Positions 10,044 to 20,948 of a DNA stretch of 64,000 bases are shown one piece after another. Source of the stretch: Nilaparvata lugens (Eukaryota > Arthropoda > Insecta > Hemiptera > Delphacidae); the NCBI RefSeq assembly GCF_014356525.2, contig NC_052511.1, positions 36,538,990 through 36,602,989 on the forward strand, in the 5' to 3' direction. Every line of letters starts with the position of its first letter. Within the stretch, counting starts at the first letter, position 1. The position numbers were made by a program, and so were the translations under genes. The notes beneath the pieces were generated by a model. The model saw nothing but the letters and a program-made list of their open reading frames with translations, was not told where the DNA came from and ran no database searches.

Positions 10044-11774
10044 ATGGCAACAAATGAGAGCAGCACAACAAATTTCGAAACCAGTGAGGGCAGCACAGAC
10101 AACACCATTGAGAGTCAGGAGCAATATTCACCGGAGATGTTACCGAATTCTGACATGGTAAATCAACCTGGTGACTCTCATGACGACCAAGAGCAAATTC
10201 CGAGTGGAAAAAGGAGTAAAGTAGGACTATCAGGGAACGAAATGGACAAGATCTTCAACTTATTAGCAAGTATGAGGGAAGATATGGGTACCAGTTTCGA
10301 AGAAAGCCGGACAGGGATAAGTAAGCAATTCGAAGAAAACAGGACAGAAATTAGTAAGAAATTGGAAGAAAACAGTAAGAAATTGGAAGAGAATAAGAAA
10401 GAAATGAACGAAAAGTTAGAAAAGTTAAGTAGCAATGTAGAACAGCTGGAGAGAAGATTTGAGAAGAAAATGGAGGAAAAAACTAAAGAGATTTGTGGTG
10501 AGATAGCAATAAAAATAACAGCAGTTGAGAAAAACGTCGAGAGAATAGATAAGAGACTTTCAACAGAGATCGCATCGGTGAGAAAGGAGCTATCAGAGAA
10601 ATCAGGTGGAATGGATAATGCAGCCTTTAAAAGATTTGAGGAGCAGCTCGCGGAATTTTACAGAGAGAAGGAAAGGATGAGAACGGAATTCGAGAAGGCC
10701 AGGACACAACCGATTATCGTCAACACCAGCTGTAGGGGATCGGATGAAGTGCCAAAATTTGAGAAATATCTGGAGAATCCTATGCAATTTTTGATTAAGT
10801 TGAAAGAATATTTGCGGCGTAGTGGAAAAATTAACTGGAGTGAGCAATCAAGCATCATTGAAAAATCATTCGATAGTCAACACTCAGCATGGTGGATGAT
10901 TATTCAGGCTAGCATTGACTCTCTTGAACAATTTGAGGAGCGTTTCACTAATAAATTCTGGAGCCAACTCACTCAAGATTCAGTGCGAGAGAGATTGAGA
11001 ACCGGAAAATTTATTAGAGGGAGGAAATTAAACGCAAGTGAGTACTTCATAAAGCAGATGCTCATTGCAAGGAATTTGACGCCAGCACTCTCGGATGAAG
11101 AAATCATAATAAAACTAGTCAAACACTATGGAACTGGACTGGAAACAGCTAGATTCAATAGGAATGTAAAGACAGTGCCCGAGATGGAAAAACTATTGGA
11201 AGAATGGAGCTTGCAGAATATCGATGTTGAGAAAAATGAATTAAGGGAGAAGCAAGAACAAAAAGAGAAGAATGTATGGGTACAAAGAGAAGAGAGAAAA
11301 AGTCCACAAATGAAAAGAAGAGAGCAGGAGATTGGTAATGGACAGCAGCGTCGGGACAACAATTTGACTTTCAACGGCGATAAGGGAAGAGGAGGATTCA
11401 TTCGCGATGGAAAATGGAATAGCGACCAGAATGCTAATTGGCAGAACACCAATTCGTCACCAAATGTGAATTGGAGGAGGAGAGACGCGAATCAGCCACG
11501 CAGTCAGCAGAGTCCAGCAGGAGAGAAAGAAGAAAAACGATTTGAAGAAAGGAATCCGCAAATAAAGAGAACAGGATATGGAGACGATAATTTCGGATCA
11601 AGGGGTGGAGCAATCAATCATGAGAACTACTCGCAGAGAAGTAAGGCTGATGACAATGAAAACACCTGTCAACAGAGAACTAACTGGAAAAGAGGAGGAC
11701 AGAATGACTACCGAGAAAGAGGGTCGTTTCCAGATGATGACTGGAGGAGAGGTGGAGAAAAATGTGGAAGATAA
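10044..11774 (+). CDS. Gag-like protein of the nested element
   Basis: The frame is open from 9990, but the ATG at 10044 (MATNESSTTNFETSEG) is preferred; it gives 576 residues. Residues up to about 75 are acidic and low-complexity. About 85-225 is a long coiled coil with internal repeats (EENRTEISKKLEEN and similar). About 230-400 is a capsid-like domain: VPKFEKYLENPMQFL, W residues, then SLEQFEERFTNKFWSQL. The remaining 170 residues are basic and rich in Arg, Gly, Asn and Gln with RGG-like pairs, probably RNA-binding in place of a CCHC knuckle, which is absent. It would form the particle that packages this element's RNA. It is the element's only long ORF and is intact. Confidence 0.8.
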   Translation: MATNESSTTNFETSEGSTDNTIESQEQYSPEMLPNSDMVNQPGDSHDDQEQIPSGKRSKVGLSGNEMDKIFNLLASMREDMGTSFEESRTGISKQFEENRTEISKKLEENSKKLEENKKEMNEKLEKLSSNVEQLERRFEKKMEEKTKEICGEIAIKITAVEKNVERIDKRLSTEIASVRKELSEKSGGMDNAAFKRFEEQLAEFYREKERMRTEFEKARTQPIIVNTSCRGSDEVPKFEKYLENPMQFLIKLKEYLRRSGKINWSEQSSIIEKSFDSQHSAWWMIIQASIDSLEQFEERFTNKFWSQLTQDSVRERLRTGKFIRGRKLNASEYFIKQMLIARNLTPALSDEEIIIKLVKHYGTGLETARFNRNVKTVPEMEKLLEEWSLQNIDVEKNELREKQEQKEKNVWVQREERKSPQMKRREQEIGNGQQRRDNNLTFNGDKGRGGFIRDGKWNSDQNANWQNTNSSPNVNWRRRDANQPRSQQSPAGEKEEKRFEERNPQIKRTGYGDDNFGSRGGAINHENYSQRSKADDNENTCQQRTNWKRGGQNDYRERGSFPDDDWRRGGEKCGR

Positions 11775-12527
11775 TTATCAACTCATTAACTAATTACTAC
11801 CTGGAATGATTTTGGACTGTGGAACTGTAAATAGACTGAATAATGTAAATAAATAGCATTAGAGGTATCAAGATAGTATTGAAGAAATCATAATAGACTA
11901 ATTAGAAAATGGACAGTAGCCTGTGAACAATCAATAAACAATGAAGGGAGAAGGACAGCAAATGAAAGTGTAAGGGCTAGAGTAGAAAGAGAAAGTGGTA
12001 ACACCTGCGAGATGAGCGAGAGACATGAGAAGGAGTGAGATGGAGAATGTATTGTTCATGGAGTAAACAAGCCAGTAAGCATTGTGCGGAGTTCACACAA
12101 GGGGTGGATTGAGCAGCCTTATTGTGTGAAGGATGCACCATGCTGAAAAATTCAACTGTAAATATGTATAGTTCGTAGTATTGATTGTATAGTGAAGAGA
12201 TCGTAGGAAGATAGAAACAAGGGAGACGGAAGAAAATGGAGCAGCGGACAAGTGGTCATCATCAGCTTACGAGAGTCACTAGGCTAACGGCCAGTCAGAA
12301 TTCCACATAACATGCAGCATCCAATGATCTGGTTGTACCGCGATGGAGAACTACAGTGATCTTCAAACTCCTAGACCGTCCATATTATGAACTCATTTTG
12401 TGTTGTCTGAAGTGTGAGAACATTAATTGCATTACGTAGTTTACTCTTAATAACCATCCTTTTAGTGTTAATGTCGCAAAGACTAAACTCATGTTTCATT
12501 TAGTATTTGCTCTTGAGAGGGGGGTTT
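11775..12527 (+). other. Non-coding tail of the nested element with polypurine tract
   Basis: About 750 bases between the Gag stop and the 3' LTR have no long ORF and no pol motif. The sequence ends with GAGAGGGGGGTTT next to the LTR at 12528, the expected polypurine tract for plus-strand priming. Confidence 0.7.
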
Positions 12528-14642
12528 TGAGCCACATATGGCGACCACGTGCTCTCCTAACATTTAAAAATTGTAGATTTCTGTTATTTGTTGCAACACG
12601 TGCTCTGAACATATTGTATTTAAGAATATGAACGCTCGAAGAGCTAGAATAATAAAAATAACCGTTTCTCAAAACTATTGAGAATGCATTTGAATAGCTT
12701 ACCTAGACAGACGCTGGGGCATTATTCTTTTGAAAATAGTTTGAGACAAAATCATTCTTTCCTAGAAATTTGCTAACAGCATTCCTAACGTCAGTCACAG
12801 ACACGTTTACAATAGAAACCACATGGCCCACTGTGCTTTGTGTCAACCCTTGTATATATCTATAGCATAAGTTGATAGCAGGTGAATGAAGATTGTGAAT
12901 AGCAATATAGATATATAGTTAGGAGAGAAGTAAATATAGATATGTGAGTTAGTTCACAATGTAACCACGTGGTAGCATATGCTACAATTTTACCACGTGG
13001 TTAGCATATGAATATTATTGAAGCAATTATTTGATGATCAATTATTTGAATGGTGATCACATAAAACGATGAATATGATATGAGTAAATGTATTTATAAA
13101 TTAGGGCGTGAAGTAGATTAGGCTATATGTATAAAGTATTCAACAAATAATGTTGTACAATAAATTATAATTCAATAATTATTATAAGCTAATTAAGTTA
13201 GTTGAATCCGAATCATAGGCTAAGGACAAATTTGTAAATAGAATAAATTAGGTATATTTGATTGAAACAGGTTGACAATGAGTATAAGAAACCTGCTTAA
13301 TTAATTAAGTAGTAATTGATTGGTATCTTATTAATTTGATTTATTCAACTCGATTATAATGATTACTGTATGACATTGTATTTTGTTCATTTCATGTATT
13401 TATTATTGAAGTATTTGCTATATTAGATTTATAAGATTGATTAGCCTACTGTATTAATCAAATCAATGCATTCAATTGTCAGTATCCAAACTTCAGAGTT
13501 TAAATATTGATAAAATATATGATATCATTTGTTTTAATAATGAAGGGGAGCCATAGTTTAAAATGATTTAACATAATAAACATTATAGTGAATTCAAATT
13601 GATATTTGAATTCAATTTGTAAGCAGAATATTAGCTGATGAGTTGAGGGTAGGCGGAGCTAGAGGGCGAAGGGTGATGAGGGGTGGAAAATCGTGGTGCT
13701 AGTATATATGCAGGCAGACCCTGTCTTGCAAGTTAGTGGCAGTTAGTGGCAGTTAGTTGCAGAGTTGCAGTGAGTTGCTGTTAGTTGCTGTGAGTCTCTT
13801 GGATTTTGGAGAGTGTTCAGTGTAGGAGTGAGTTTTTGGTCTCAGACTTCAATTATCCTATAGGGAATTGACTGAGCCAGGTAAAGATTGTATTTAGAAT
13901 TTTCAATTTTTCTCATTTAAAATCCACACCACCCCACCCTAAAAAGCCCAAATAATTATATCAAATTACATAGCATCAAAGTAAACAGCAAATTTAATTA
14001 TTTAGCTCTTCTAAATACAAATCTGTGGATACAGTTTTAATTAACTTTTTGAAGCTTACAGTTGAAATTTTCTTCTAAGCACAAATAATAGTTTTTTAAA
14101 GCAAGGCTCCCCTAATCATATTCATTCATTAAAATTTATCAATTCTCTTATTTTTGACTATAATCATATTTTTAACTAGAGTTGTTCAATACCTTGATTT
14201 TATATCTTATTTTTCAAGTAACCTGTTAAAATAGGAACTGTTTGTTAAAATTTGTTGTATGAAATTAAAACTTGAACTGTTGTACTTTCAAAAACTTAAT
14301 CATCTTGTATTTATATCTAATCATTACTATATTTTTGATCAATTTTTTATAAATTCATATAAATTTAAAGTTCAATAATAAATTCATAATTAACCTTTGT
14401 TTTGCCTTTCACTTTATACATTCCCTTACACACGACCCTGATCTATCTATCTTTATCTTTTTCTTCAATACTATTATTAGTTCAGTGAGTGAAATATAAG
14501 TATCCACACAGTGAGTGAAGTTACAGTAAAGTAATTAATTTTATCAATTCATAGTAATTGATTGGCGCCGGGCAAAATACCGTATAGAGTGAGGGAGTTC
14601 GAAACCCACTCTAAACAAAGACCGACAGTGGGAAAGAGTTCA
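12528..14642 (+). repeat. 3' LTR of the nested element (2115 bp)
   Basis: Starts TGAGCCACAT and ends AGAGTTCA, followed by ATAG and then the resumed palm domain of the outer reverse transcriptase. It differs from the 5' copy by a few substitutions, single-base indels and loss of about 80 bp between two copies of 'tatgtataaa'. Confidence 0.85.
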
Positions 14643-15209
14643 ATAGATATCCCCTTCCCCTTCTTCAAACAATTTTTGATTCTCTTGACAATTCGGATTA
14701 CTTTTCCACCCTAGATATCAGACAAGCATTTTTCCAACAGCCATTACACGAAGATTGTCGAAAATATGTTATAATATATAATAGTTGCATTTGCAACTCA
14801 TAAAGGGCTGTACACGTTCAAAAGACTACCTTTTGGTCTTAGAACATCTCCAAATGCTTTCCAACGAGCAATCAACCAAGTATTCAATGATTATTTGTAT
14901 AGAGGAGTTTTGATTTACTTGGACGATATCATTAGCTATGGAGAATCATTTGATAAGCAATATCAACAGCTCGAGAAAACCTTGAAAAGATTGCAAGACG
15001 TAGGACTAAAATTGAATACATCTAAATGTCACTTCTTCTACCGAAAAATTAAAGTACTTGGACACACTGTCTCAAAGGAAGGGATACAACCCGCTTCCGA
15101 ACCTTGGAAGCTATCGAAAAATACCCTATACCCAAAACTGTCAAAGATGTCAGAGCATTTCTTGGTCTTAGTGGATTTTACCGAAAATTCATTCAAAACT
15201 ACGCTATAA
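14643..15209 (+). pseudogene. pol: palm and thumb of reverse transcriptase (frameshifted)
   Basis: Resumes the outer element's reverse transcriptase directly after the nested element. Recognisable pieces are DYFSTLDIRQAFFQ (first catalytic Asp region), PFGLRTSPNAFQ, and the YLDD active site (VLIYLDDIISYG, around 14916), followed by CHFF and the thumb segment KVLGHTVSKEGI. Frameshifts near 14780 and 15100 interrupt the reading, so no full-length enzyme is encoded in this copy. Confidence 0.85.
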
Positions 15210-16351
15210 TTGCAAGACCCTTAACAAATCTGATATCTAAAAATAACGAGAATAAACCAATCACTTGGGAAGAAGATCAGCAGAACGCATTCTCGGAAAT
15301 AAAAAGCAAACTTTTATCACAACCCGTACTTCATCATTTTAATAATGATAAGGAGGTAGTGGTACACACAGATGCTTCTCGAGTTGGAATAGGGGGCATT
15401 ATCTCGCAGCCAGATGACAATGGAAAATTACATCCAGTAGCTTTTGTTTCCAGAAAACTGACAAAACATGAAGAAAATTGGGCAGTAGGAGAGATTGAAC
15501 TTCTATCAATAGTGTATTGTGTAAATTATTTCAGACAATACTTAATTAGCCGATTGTTTACAATCTACACAGATCATGCTAGTTTACAATACTATAAAAC
15601 TTGGAAAAACCCCAGTATTCGAGTCAGTAAGCTACTTATGAAATTAACGGAGTTCACGTTTGATTTGAAATATAAACCAGGAGCCCAAATGCACGTACCT
15701 GATGCCCTGAGTAGATATCCACTAGAGAAGGATATAACTGATCTCACAAAGGACGAAAACTACAATATATTCGAAATAGAAGAAATAGACATAAAGACTT
15801 TACAGAAAAATGATGAGAGTATAAGAAAAATATATGATGCAATACGAAACCCTAATCATAGTGATACAGCTACGATTAGAAAGGCGAGAAAATACACGAT
15901 CGAAAAAGACATTGTCTATCTGAAGAAATTTGATGGGCATACCAATCAATTGAAACTTCTCGTACCCCGATCTCTTATCAATAAAATCCTTGAAACATTC
16001 CATGATGATTCCTTAACAGGTGGACATACCGGCATTTATAAAACCCATGAGAAAATATCATCGAAATATTATTGGGAAAATATGTATGAAAACATTGCGA
16101 ATTATGTAAGATCATGTAAAAATTGCCAAGAGAGAAAAACCCCTACTACGAAGCCTCAAGGTTTCTTATCACCCATCAAGTGTGATAGTAAGCCTTTCTC
16201 AAGTATCATGATGGACTACATCGGTCCGTTAGAGAGCTCAATGGGCTATTCATACATTCTAACGATTGTTGACTTAACGACCCGATATATTTTAGCTGAA
16301 CCTTGTAAACACGCCGACGCAAATAATACCACTAAATGCTTATGGAATTAA
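15104..16351 (+). pseudogene. pol: connection, RNase H and N-terminal integrase
   Basis: A 415-codon frame starts with the gypsy-type connection (TVKDVRAFLGLSGFYRKF). RNase H follows: VVHTDASRVGIGGII, AVGEIELLSIVYCV and YTDHASLQY contain its acidic residues. The integrase zinc-binding region has a His pair around FHDDSLTGGHTG and the CKNC pair, an HHCC finger. The core begins with MMDYIGPL, which carries the first catalytic Asp. The frame ends at 16351, and coding sequence continues in another frame (FGVPKEIRSDRGTHF, the second Asp), so a shift lies near 16345. Confidence 0.88.
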
Positions 16352-17039
16352 TATACCGATTTGGCGTTCCAAAAGAAATTCGATCCGATAGAGGTACACA
16401 TTTTGTAAATAAAAAGTCGATGACCTTATGGTTGAGCTTGGAATCAAACACATATTAGGATCATCAAGTCACCACCAAAGTCAAGGTCTGGCCGAAAGAG
16501 CCAACCGGACAATTCAAGAGATGCTAACAGCTTACGTAGCCGATAATAGGAAATTGTGGGTACAAATGCTGCCGAAAGTTTTATTCGCATACAATACTTC
16601 GAAACAATGCTCTTTGAAATATACACCTTTTTTCTTATTGCACGGTTTTGAAGCCACTACTCCTTTAGATTTGAAAATCTTTCCCGAAAATGACGACGTC
16701 ACTTATCATTTAGACGCGAGATTAGCAAATCTTAAAGAAGTGCGAGAACAGATACCATCAATCTTATCAGATGCACAAGAAAAACAGAAATACTATTACG
16801 ATAGGAATAGAACAGATTGCATTTTTGAACCAGGAGATTTAGTTATGGTCCACGATCCTGATGTAAGACAAGGACAGTCTAGGAAATTAGTCAAAAAATA
16901 TTCAGGTCCATATGAAGTAGTAACGAAAGTAACAGATGAAGTCTATGAGATATTTTTTCCGCTACGAGGTACTTATAAAAATGTAGCTTTTCATGTAGAT
17001 AAATTAAAAAAATATTTCATACGAGATCCCATCAATTAA
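16352..17039 (+). pseudogene. pol: C-terminal half of integrase
   Basis: After a further shift near 16415, the frame from 16428 contains HHQSQGLAERANRTIQ, which holds the catalytic Glu of the D,D-35-E triad. A C-terminal DNA-binding region follows, with FEPGDLVMVHDPDVRQGQ and KKYSGPYEVV. The stop is at 17037-17039. The domain order and spacing to RNase H are those of Ty3/gypsy elements. Confidence 0.85.
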
Positions 17040-17862
17040 GTGTTTATTGTTTTATTGTCTAACTGTATTCTTTATTCCAGCACTTTTCTTTATGCTAGCA
17101 ATTATACCTCGCTCATCCTAAATCTTTGCCTTTCATTAATTTAAAAGACAATTGATGAGAAGAAATCGAGATGAAACATTCATGTAATTTATTTATTTTC
17201 CAAATCATTGAAAAACAATATCATGCTTACAACTGAATTTTTAGAGAATTTTGTTTGCGAGATCAGTATTGACTTGTGAAGCGATCAAATCCATTTTCTC
17301 ACGACTAAATATCGAGATGATTCTCAAATCACAATAGTATGCAGTTTTCAATCAATCAATTAATTGATTGGATTTCTACTTCGATGAAACAATGAAATAT
17401 AATTGAGCTCTGATAGACAATTTTACTAGACATTCTAACGATGATTCATTAAAAGATGTGAATTATTCTCACGTTTTTGTTTATGAATGAATGCTATTTG
17501 AAAATCATCAAATACGATTTATGCTTGAATATTATTTTCTTGACTCGTATGTAATAAAATGTTTCTCTTTTTCAGAAACGGATGATTCTTGATATAATAA
17601 TTTATTTATTTATAAGATTATTTATGTGAAAACGTATATTTTAATAACAATATTATCTGTATTGATGTTAATGAAATAATCAATTCCAGTAGGTGATTAC
17701 GATTGGAATATAAGAAATAGCTATTAATTTGACCATTTACATAATCTATTTGTAGGGTTTTTGGGGATTTTACTAGTAATTATTGTTTATAAAATTGATA
17801 TCTTATACGAACTGTTCATTGATAGATTAATATAGAGTACTAACTGATATAATATTTTTAAA
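17040..17862 (+). other. Spacer between pol and env
   Basis: AT-rich, without an ORF of note. An env mRNA would normally be made by splicing; a specific acceptor before 17863 could not be chosen with confidence. Confidence 0.5.
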
Positions 17863-19635
17863 ATGAATACCATAATACTTTGTTCCTTAGCATTTGTAGA
17901 AATATGTTGTACGGTATTGTCTCAAGAAATTTCTCTTTTTCACGGAGCTCTATTTAAAGAAATTCACAATGTAGTATTTTACGAGTCCACAGTTCCAATA
18001 ACATTCAGTATTCCTAGGTCAAATCCTTTATTTGTTATGAGGAACCTTCTGAGTACTCCTTTAAAAATTGACTCATGTCCTTTCCCTTCCTCATCGGAGT
18101 GTGCAGTATTTGATCAGATTCATCGAACGGAGCTGCAACTTCTACAACTACAAGACGGCATTTACATTGGCAGCGATGACGACAACACTCCAGCTGAGAG
18201 CGAAAATCGACTACCACGCCGCGAACGCTCTATCGATACGATCGGGGCGGTCCTAAACTGGTGTTGCGGAGTAGCTACCGACGAAGAATTGGGCGCATAC
18301 GTGAAAACCGAAACCGACATCACTTCTCATCTCAGTAATCTTCAAGACTTCGTTCACGCTGAACATGTCGAATTGATAGACAACACACGCAAGATGAACG
18401 GCATGGCAGAGAACGTGAAGAAAGTATTGAACAACATGAAGCATGACCTTATTCTTTGGCAAGAATCATTCACCCAACAGAATAAGTTTCAGAAAGGGAA
18501 TACTACAACCGATGTACTGAAAACACAACTGAGGACTACTATTTTCATGTATATGATGACTCTATCTAACAACTACAATGAAATCGACATGAGATGCTAC
18601 AATCAACAACTTTCTCATCACGTCATTTCAAAAGAAGACCTAAACAATCGACTTCAAGAACTCGAAAAGAAAATAAACAAGAGAAACTTCACCATATCAA
18701 CAAAAGACAACGATAAAATTCGAAACTTGAAACTAACATCCTGCAGAAAATCCGACAACGAACTATTGGTTACCCTCAAAATACCAATAAAGAAGAAAAA
18801 TTCAACTATTTCATTATTCCACCTGCAATCTATCCCGCTTCATTGGAATGGTCATACCTGCCGTTTGACCTCCCAACATCACCTGATACTTAGAGAAGAA
18901 AATAAACTGCAAATCCTGTCAGATGACGAAGAAGACGATTGCCAGTTCAAGCAGAAAGGCCTCTGCTTGATTCCGAGGAAAAAGATGTCGAACTCCGCCA
19001 CCCAAGCCACTTGTCTCCACCTTCTAACATCAGAAGCAGACGTATCGGAGCTACGAGAAGTCTGCAAATTTGATTGTAAAGCAACTGACAATCAAACCCT
19101 AATCACTCGCCTACGAGAAGACACCTTCCTATTCCACAACACCGGCAAAAAGACGACAATTCGCTGTAAAAACTCAACAACTGAGGTCCCAAGCAACAGT
19201 CCAGGAACCCTATCACTCCACATCCCTTGCAACTGCGAACTTCAAGACGACAACGGCGACGTACTGATAAGCACTCTTTATCCTTGCGACTCCCGTTCCC
19301 ATCCTTCTCCAGCTATTAATAACTTAATTCCTCACATGTGGACAAATTTATCTAAATTGAGCATCCCAATTTTTAAACATGAGACTCTGCCTCAGTACTT
19401 AAACCTTTCGGAAATCTTAAATGAAAATTGGCACTTGAATTTTTCAAAATTTGAAGAGCACAACTCATTCTCAGAAGACATTTTCCATCATGTTGAAATG
19501 CCAAATAACTTTGATTTGTTAGGGGTGAACAATAAACTGATCATTTATATTATTATTGTCTGGCAAACACTGATAACTGTTATATTCTTGTATTTATGTC
19601 TTCAAATTATATTAAGAAGAAAGCAAATCAACTGA
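17863..19635 (+). CDS. env: Envelope-like glycoprotein (env) of the errantivirus-type element
   Basis: An uninterrupted 590-codon ORF. Residues 1-20 form a signal peptide. A furin-type basic site lies at about 116-123 (RLPRRERS), followed by a hydrophobic Gly/Ala/Cys-rich stretch (IGAVLNWCCGVAT) in the position of a fusion peptide. This arrangement resembles errantivirus Env and baculovirus F proteins. The ectodomain has a helical region, about 130-240, and a Cys-rich C-terminal half. A single transmembrane helix lies at about 557-582, ending in a short basic tail (RRKQIN). It would be a membrane glycoprotein for cell entry or spread. Oddly, it is intact while gag and pol in the same copy are broken. 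Confidence 0.8.
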   Translation: MNTIILCSLAFVEICCTVLSQEISLFHGALFKEIHNVVFYESTVPITFSIPRSNPLFVMRNLLSTPLKIDSCPFPSSSECAVFDQIHRTELQLLQLQDGIYIGSDDDNTPAESENRLPRRERSIDTIGAVLNWCCGVATDEELGAYVKTETDITSHLSNLQDFVHAEHVELIDNTRKMNGMAENVKKVLNNMKHDLILWQESFTQQNKFQKGNTTTDVLKTQLRTTIFMYMMTLSNNYNEIDMRCYNQQLSHHVISKEDLNNRLQELEKKINKRNFTISTKDNDKIRNLKLTSCRKSDNELLVTLKIPIKKKNSTISLFHLQSIPLHWNGHTCRLTSQHHLILREENKLQILSDDEEDDCQFKQKGLCLIPRKKMSNSATQATCLHLLTSEADVSELREVCKFDCKATDNQTLITRLREDTFLFHNTGKKTTIRCKNSTTEVPSNSPGTLSLHIPCNCELQDDNGDVLISTLYPCDSRSHPSPAINNLIPHMWTNLSKLSIPIFKHETLPQYLNLSEILNENWHLNFSKFEEHNSFSEDIFHHVEMPNNFDLLGVNNKLIIYIIIVWQTLITVIFLYLCLQIILRRKQIN

Positions 19636-20352
19636 GAGTCCCGAAACGTACTCCAATTGTGGACTACCCACAGGAGCTTTAAGAATATATTGTGTTTTAG
19701 TAAAGTAGTAAGTAATGAAATCATTAAAATAATGGGTTAGGATATAGGAAACTATGCAAATAATAATTACTTATTCACTATTATTGTATCCATTTACTCT
19801 TTTATGCTATCGATTCAAATATTTTCCCAGATTAGAAGATAAACTATTTCAATTATTATTATTATTCTTATTTTCAAGGTCCACAATATTATTTTGCTTA
19901 CTCGAATACTATTCGGACTTGATGTTTAATTTTTGCATTATGATTCAATTTTATTACTCTCGTAGATTTTGTAGGTTTAATTTTATTCATCAATATAATT
20001 GAAATTTTTTCCATTCAATTCTTATTCAGATATGAATGTATTGAATTGTTGATTTGAAGTTGATTGATGTGTTAGGCTAAGTTTGATTTTTATGAATTAG
20101 TTCACTATAATGTAATTTATATCACTTGCATTTAGCTTATGAATTGGCACTCACATAGATTTAAGGTATTCATTGAAAGTTATGTTACATATAAATATCC
20201 AATTAGAATAATATTGTGAATAATAATAATAATTTTAGCTTGCGGTAATTTTGACTTTAATTTTTGAAATATTATTGAAATGTGTAAAAATTAACTTAGA
20301 GAGATGCCGTTTTTTCGATAACTTCGGGTCGAAGTTTAGGGGGACCCGGGGA
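19636..20352 (+). other. 3' untranslated part of the errantivirus-type element with polypurine tract
   Basis: AT-rich, with a short hydrophobic frame at 19754-20002 that has no recognisable domain. It ends in AGGGGGACCCGGGGA immediately before the LTR at 20353, the likely polypurine tract. Confidence 0.65.
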
Positions 20353-20948
20353 TGTAATAGAACTACATAATTTTTATTATTTGTCATGAATTTTCACAAT
20401 GAATAGATAAATTGTTGACGACGGTGAAAATTCATGACAAGTAAAATTATGAAAAAATGAGAGGCTCTAGTCAGTCGGTTACGAGGACGGGACCTGGAGC
20501 TATCTACAGCAGATAATCGGGCCCGGCTCTACCCTTCTTTTCCGAGACTCTATTTTCCTGGTTCAGTGAGTTCAGTGAGCTAATATTATCAATTTTATTA
20601 TTATATATTATTCATCTTTTTTATTGAAGGCAAATCCTGTAATTATTCTATTGTTTGTTTAAAAAGTTTTCTCAATATTATTTTTATTTAAGTTTCCAGT
20701 TTCATTTTGAGTTACAATTTGATTAAATCGATTACTTAGTTCTCCAAAATATAACTGTTTTGTTTATTATTTTAAAATATAGTTCCTTTCTCATGAGTTA
20801 TAGAGTTAGATCAATTTAACCTCTCGCAAGCCAAGCGATTCCCCTATTATAAATTGTTACCATAATGTCTAGGGTTGTTCTCACAACCTTATAATACCAT
20901 CACAATACCATACATAATATAACCCCAATATATTCCAATTTAAATACA
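20353..20948 (+). repeat. 3' LTR of the errantivirus-type element
   Basis: Starts TGTAATAGAACTACAT and follows the 5' LTR closely. Differences are mainly single-base indels (around 20633 and 20651) and one substitution ('cacaacctt' for 'cacaaactt'). Homology to the 5' copy stops near 20947, where unrelated sequence begins. Confidence 0.88.

Larger units (their letters stand above)
7140..14642 (+). mobile_element. Nested Gag-only LTR retrotransposon with very long LTRs (LARD-like)
   Basis: A 7.5 kb element sits inside the reverse transcriptase of the outer element. LTRs start TGAGCCACAT and end in AGAGTTCA (7140-9338 and 12528-14642), the canonical TG...CA form. The 4-bp sequence ATAG lies just before the element and again just after it, a target-site duplication of the size made by LTR integrases. 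The internal region has one long ORF, coding for Gag. I see no protease, reverse transcriptase, RNase H or integrase. It must therefore depend on another element's enzymes, like plant LARD or BARE-2 elements. LTRs are nearly identical except for one 80-bp gap. Confidence 0.85.
3593..20948 (+). mobile_element. Ty3/gypsy errantivirus-type LTR element with env, carrying a nested insertion
   Basis: Direct repeats of about 600 bp (3593-4195 and 20353-20948) bracket, in order, gag, a zinc knuckle, an aspartic protease, reverse transcriptase, RNase H, integrase and an env gene. This order with a third env ORF is that of insect errantiviruses, which can behave as endogenous retroviruses. Reverse transcriptase is split at 7139/14643 by a complete second LTR element. 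The two LTRs differ by only a few indels and substitutions, so the insertion is young. Gag and pol are broken by several frameshifts, while env is fully open. I could not find a convincing target duplication at the outer ends. Confidence 0.9.

Noticed and set aside
18035..18462. Short minus-strand ORFs inside env
   Set aside because: They are antisense shadows of a long, motif-bearing ORF.
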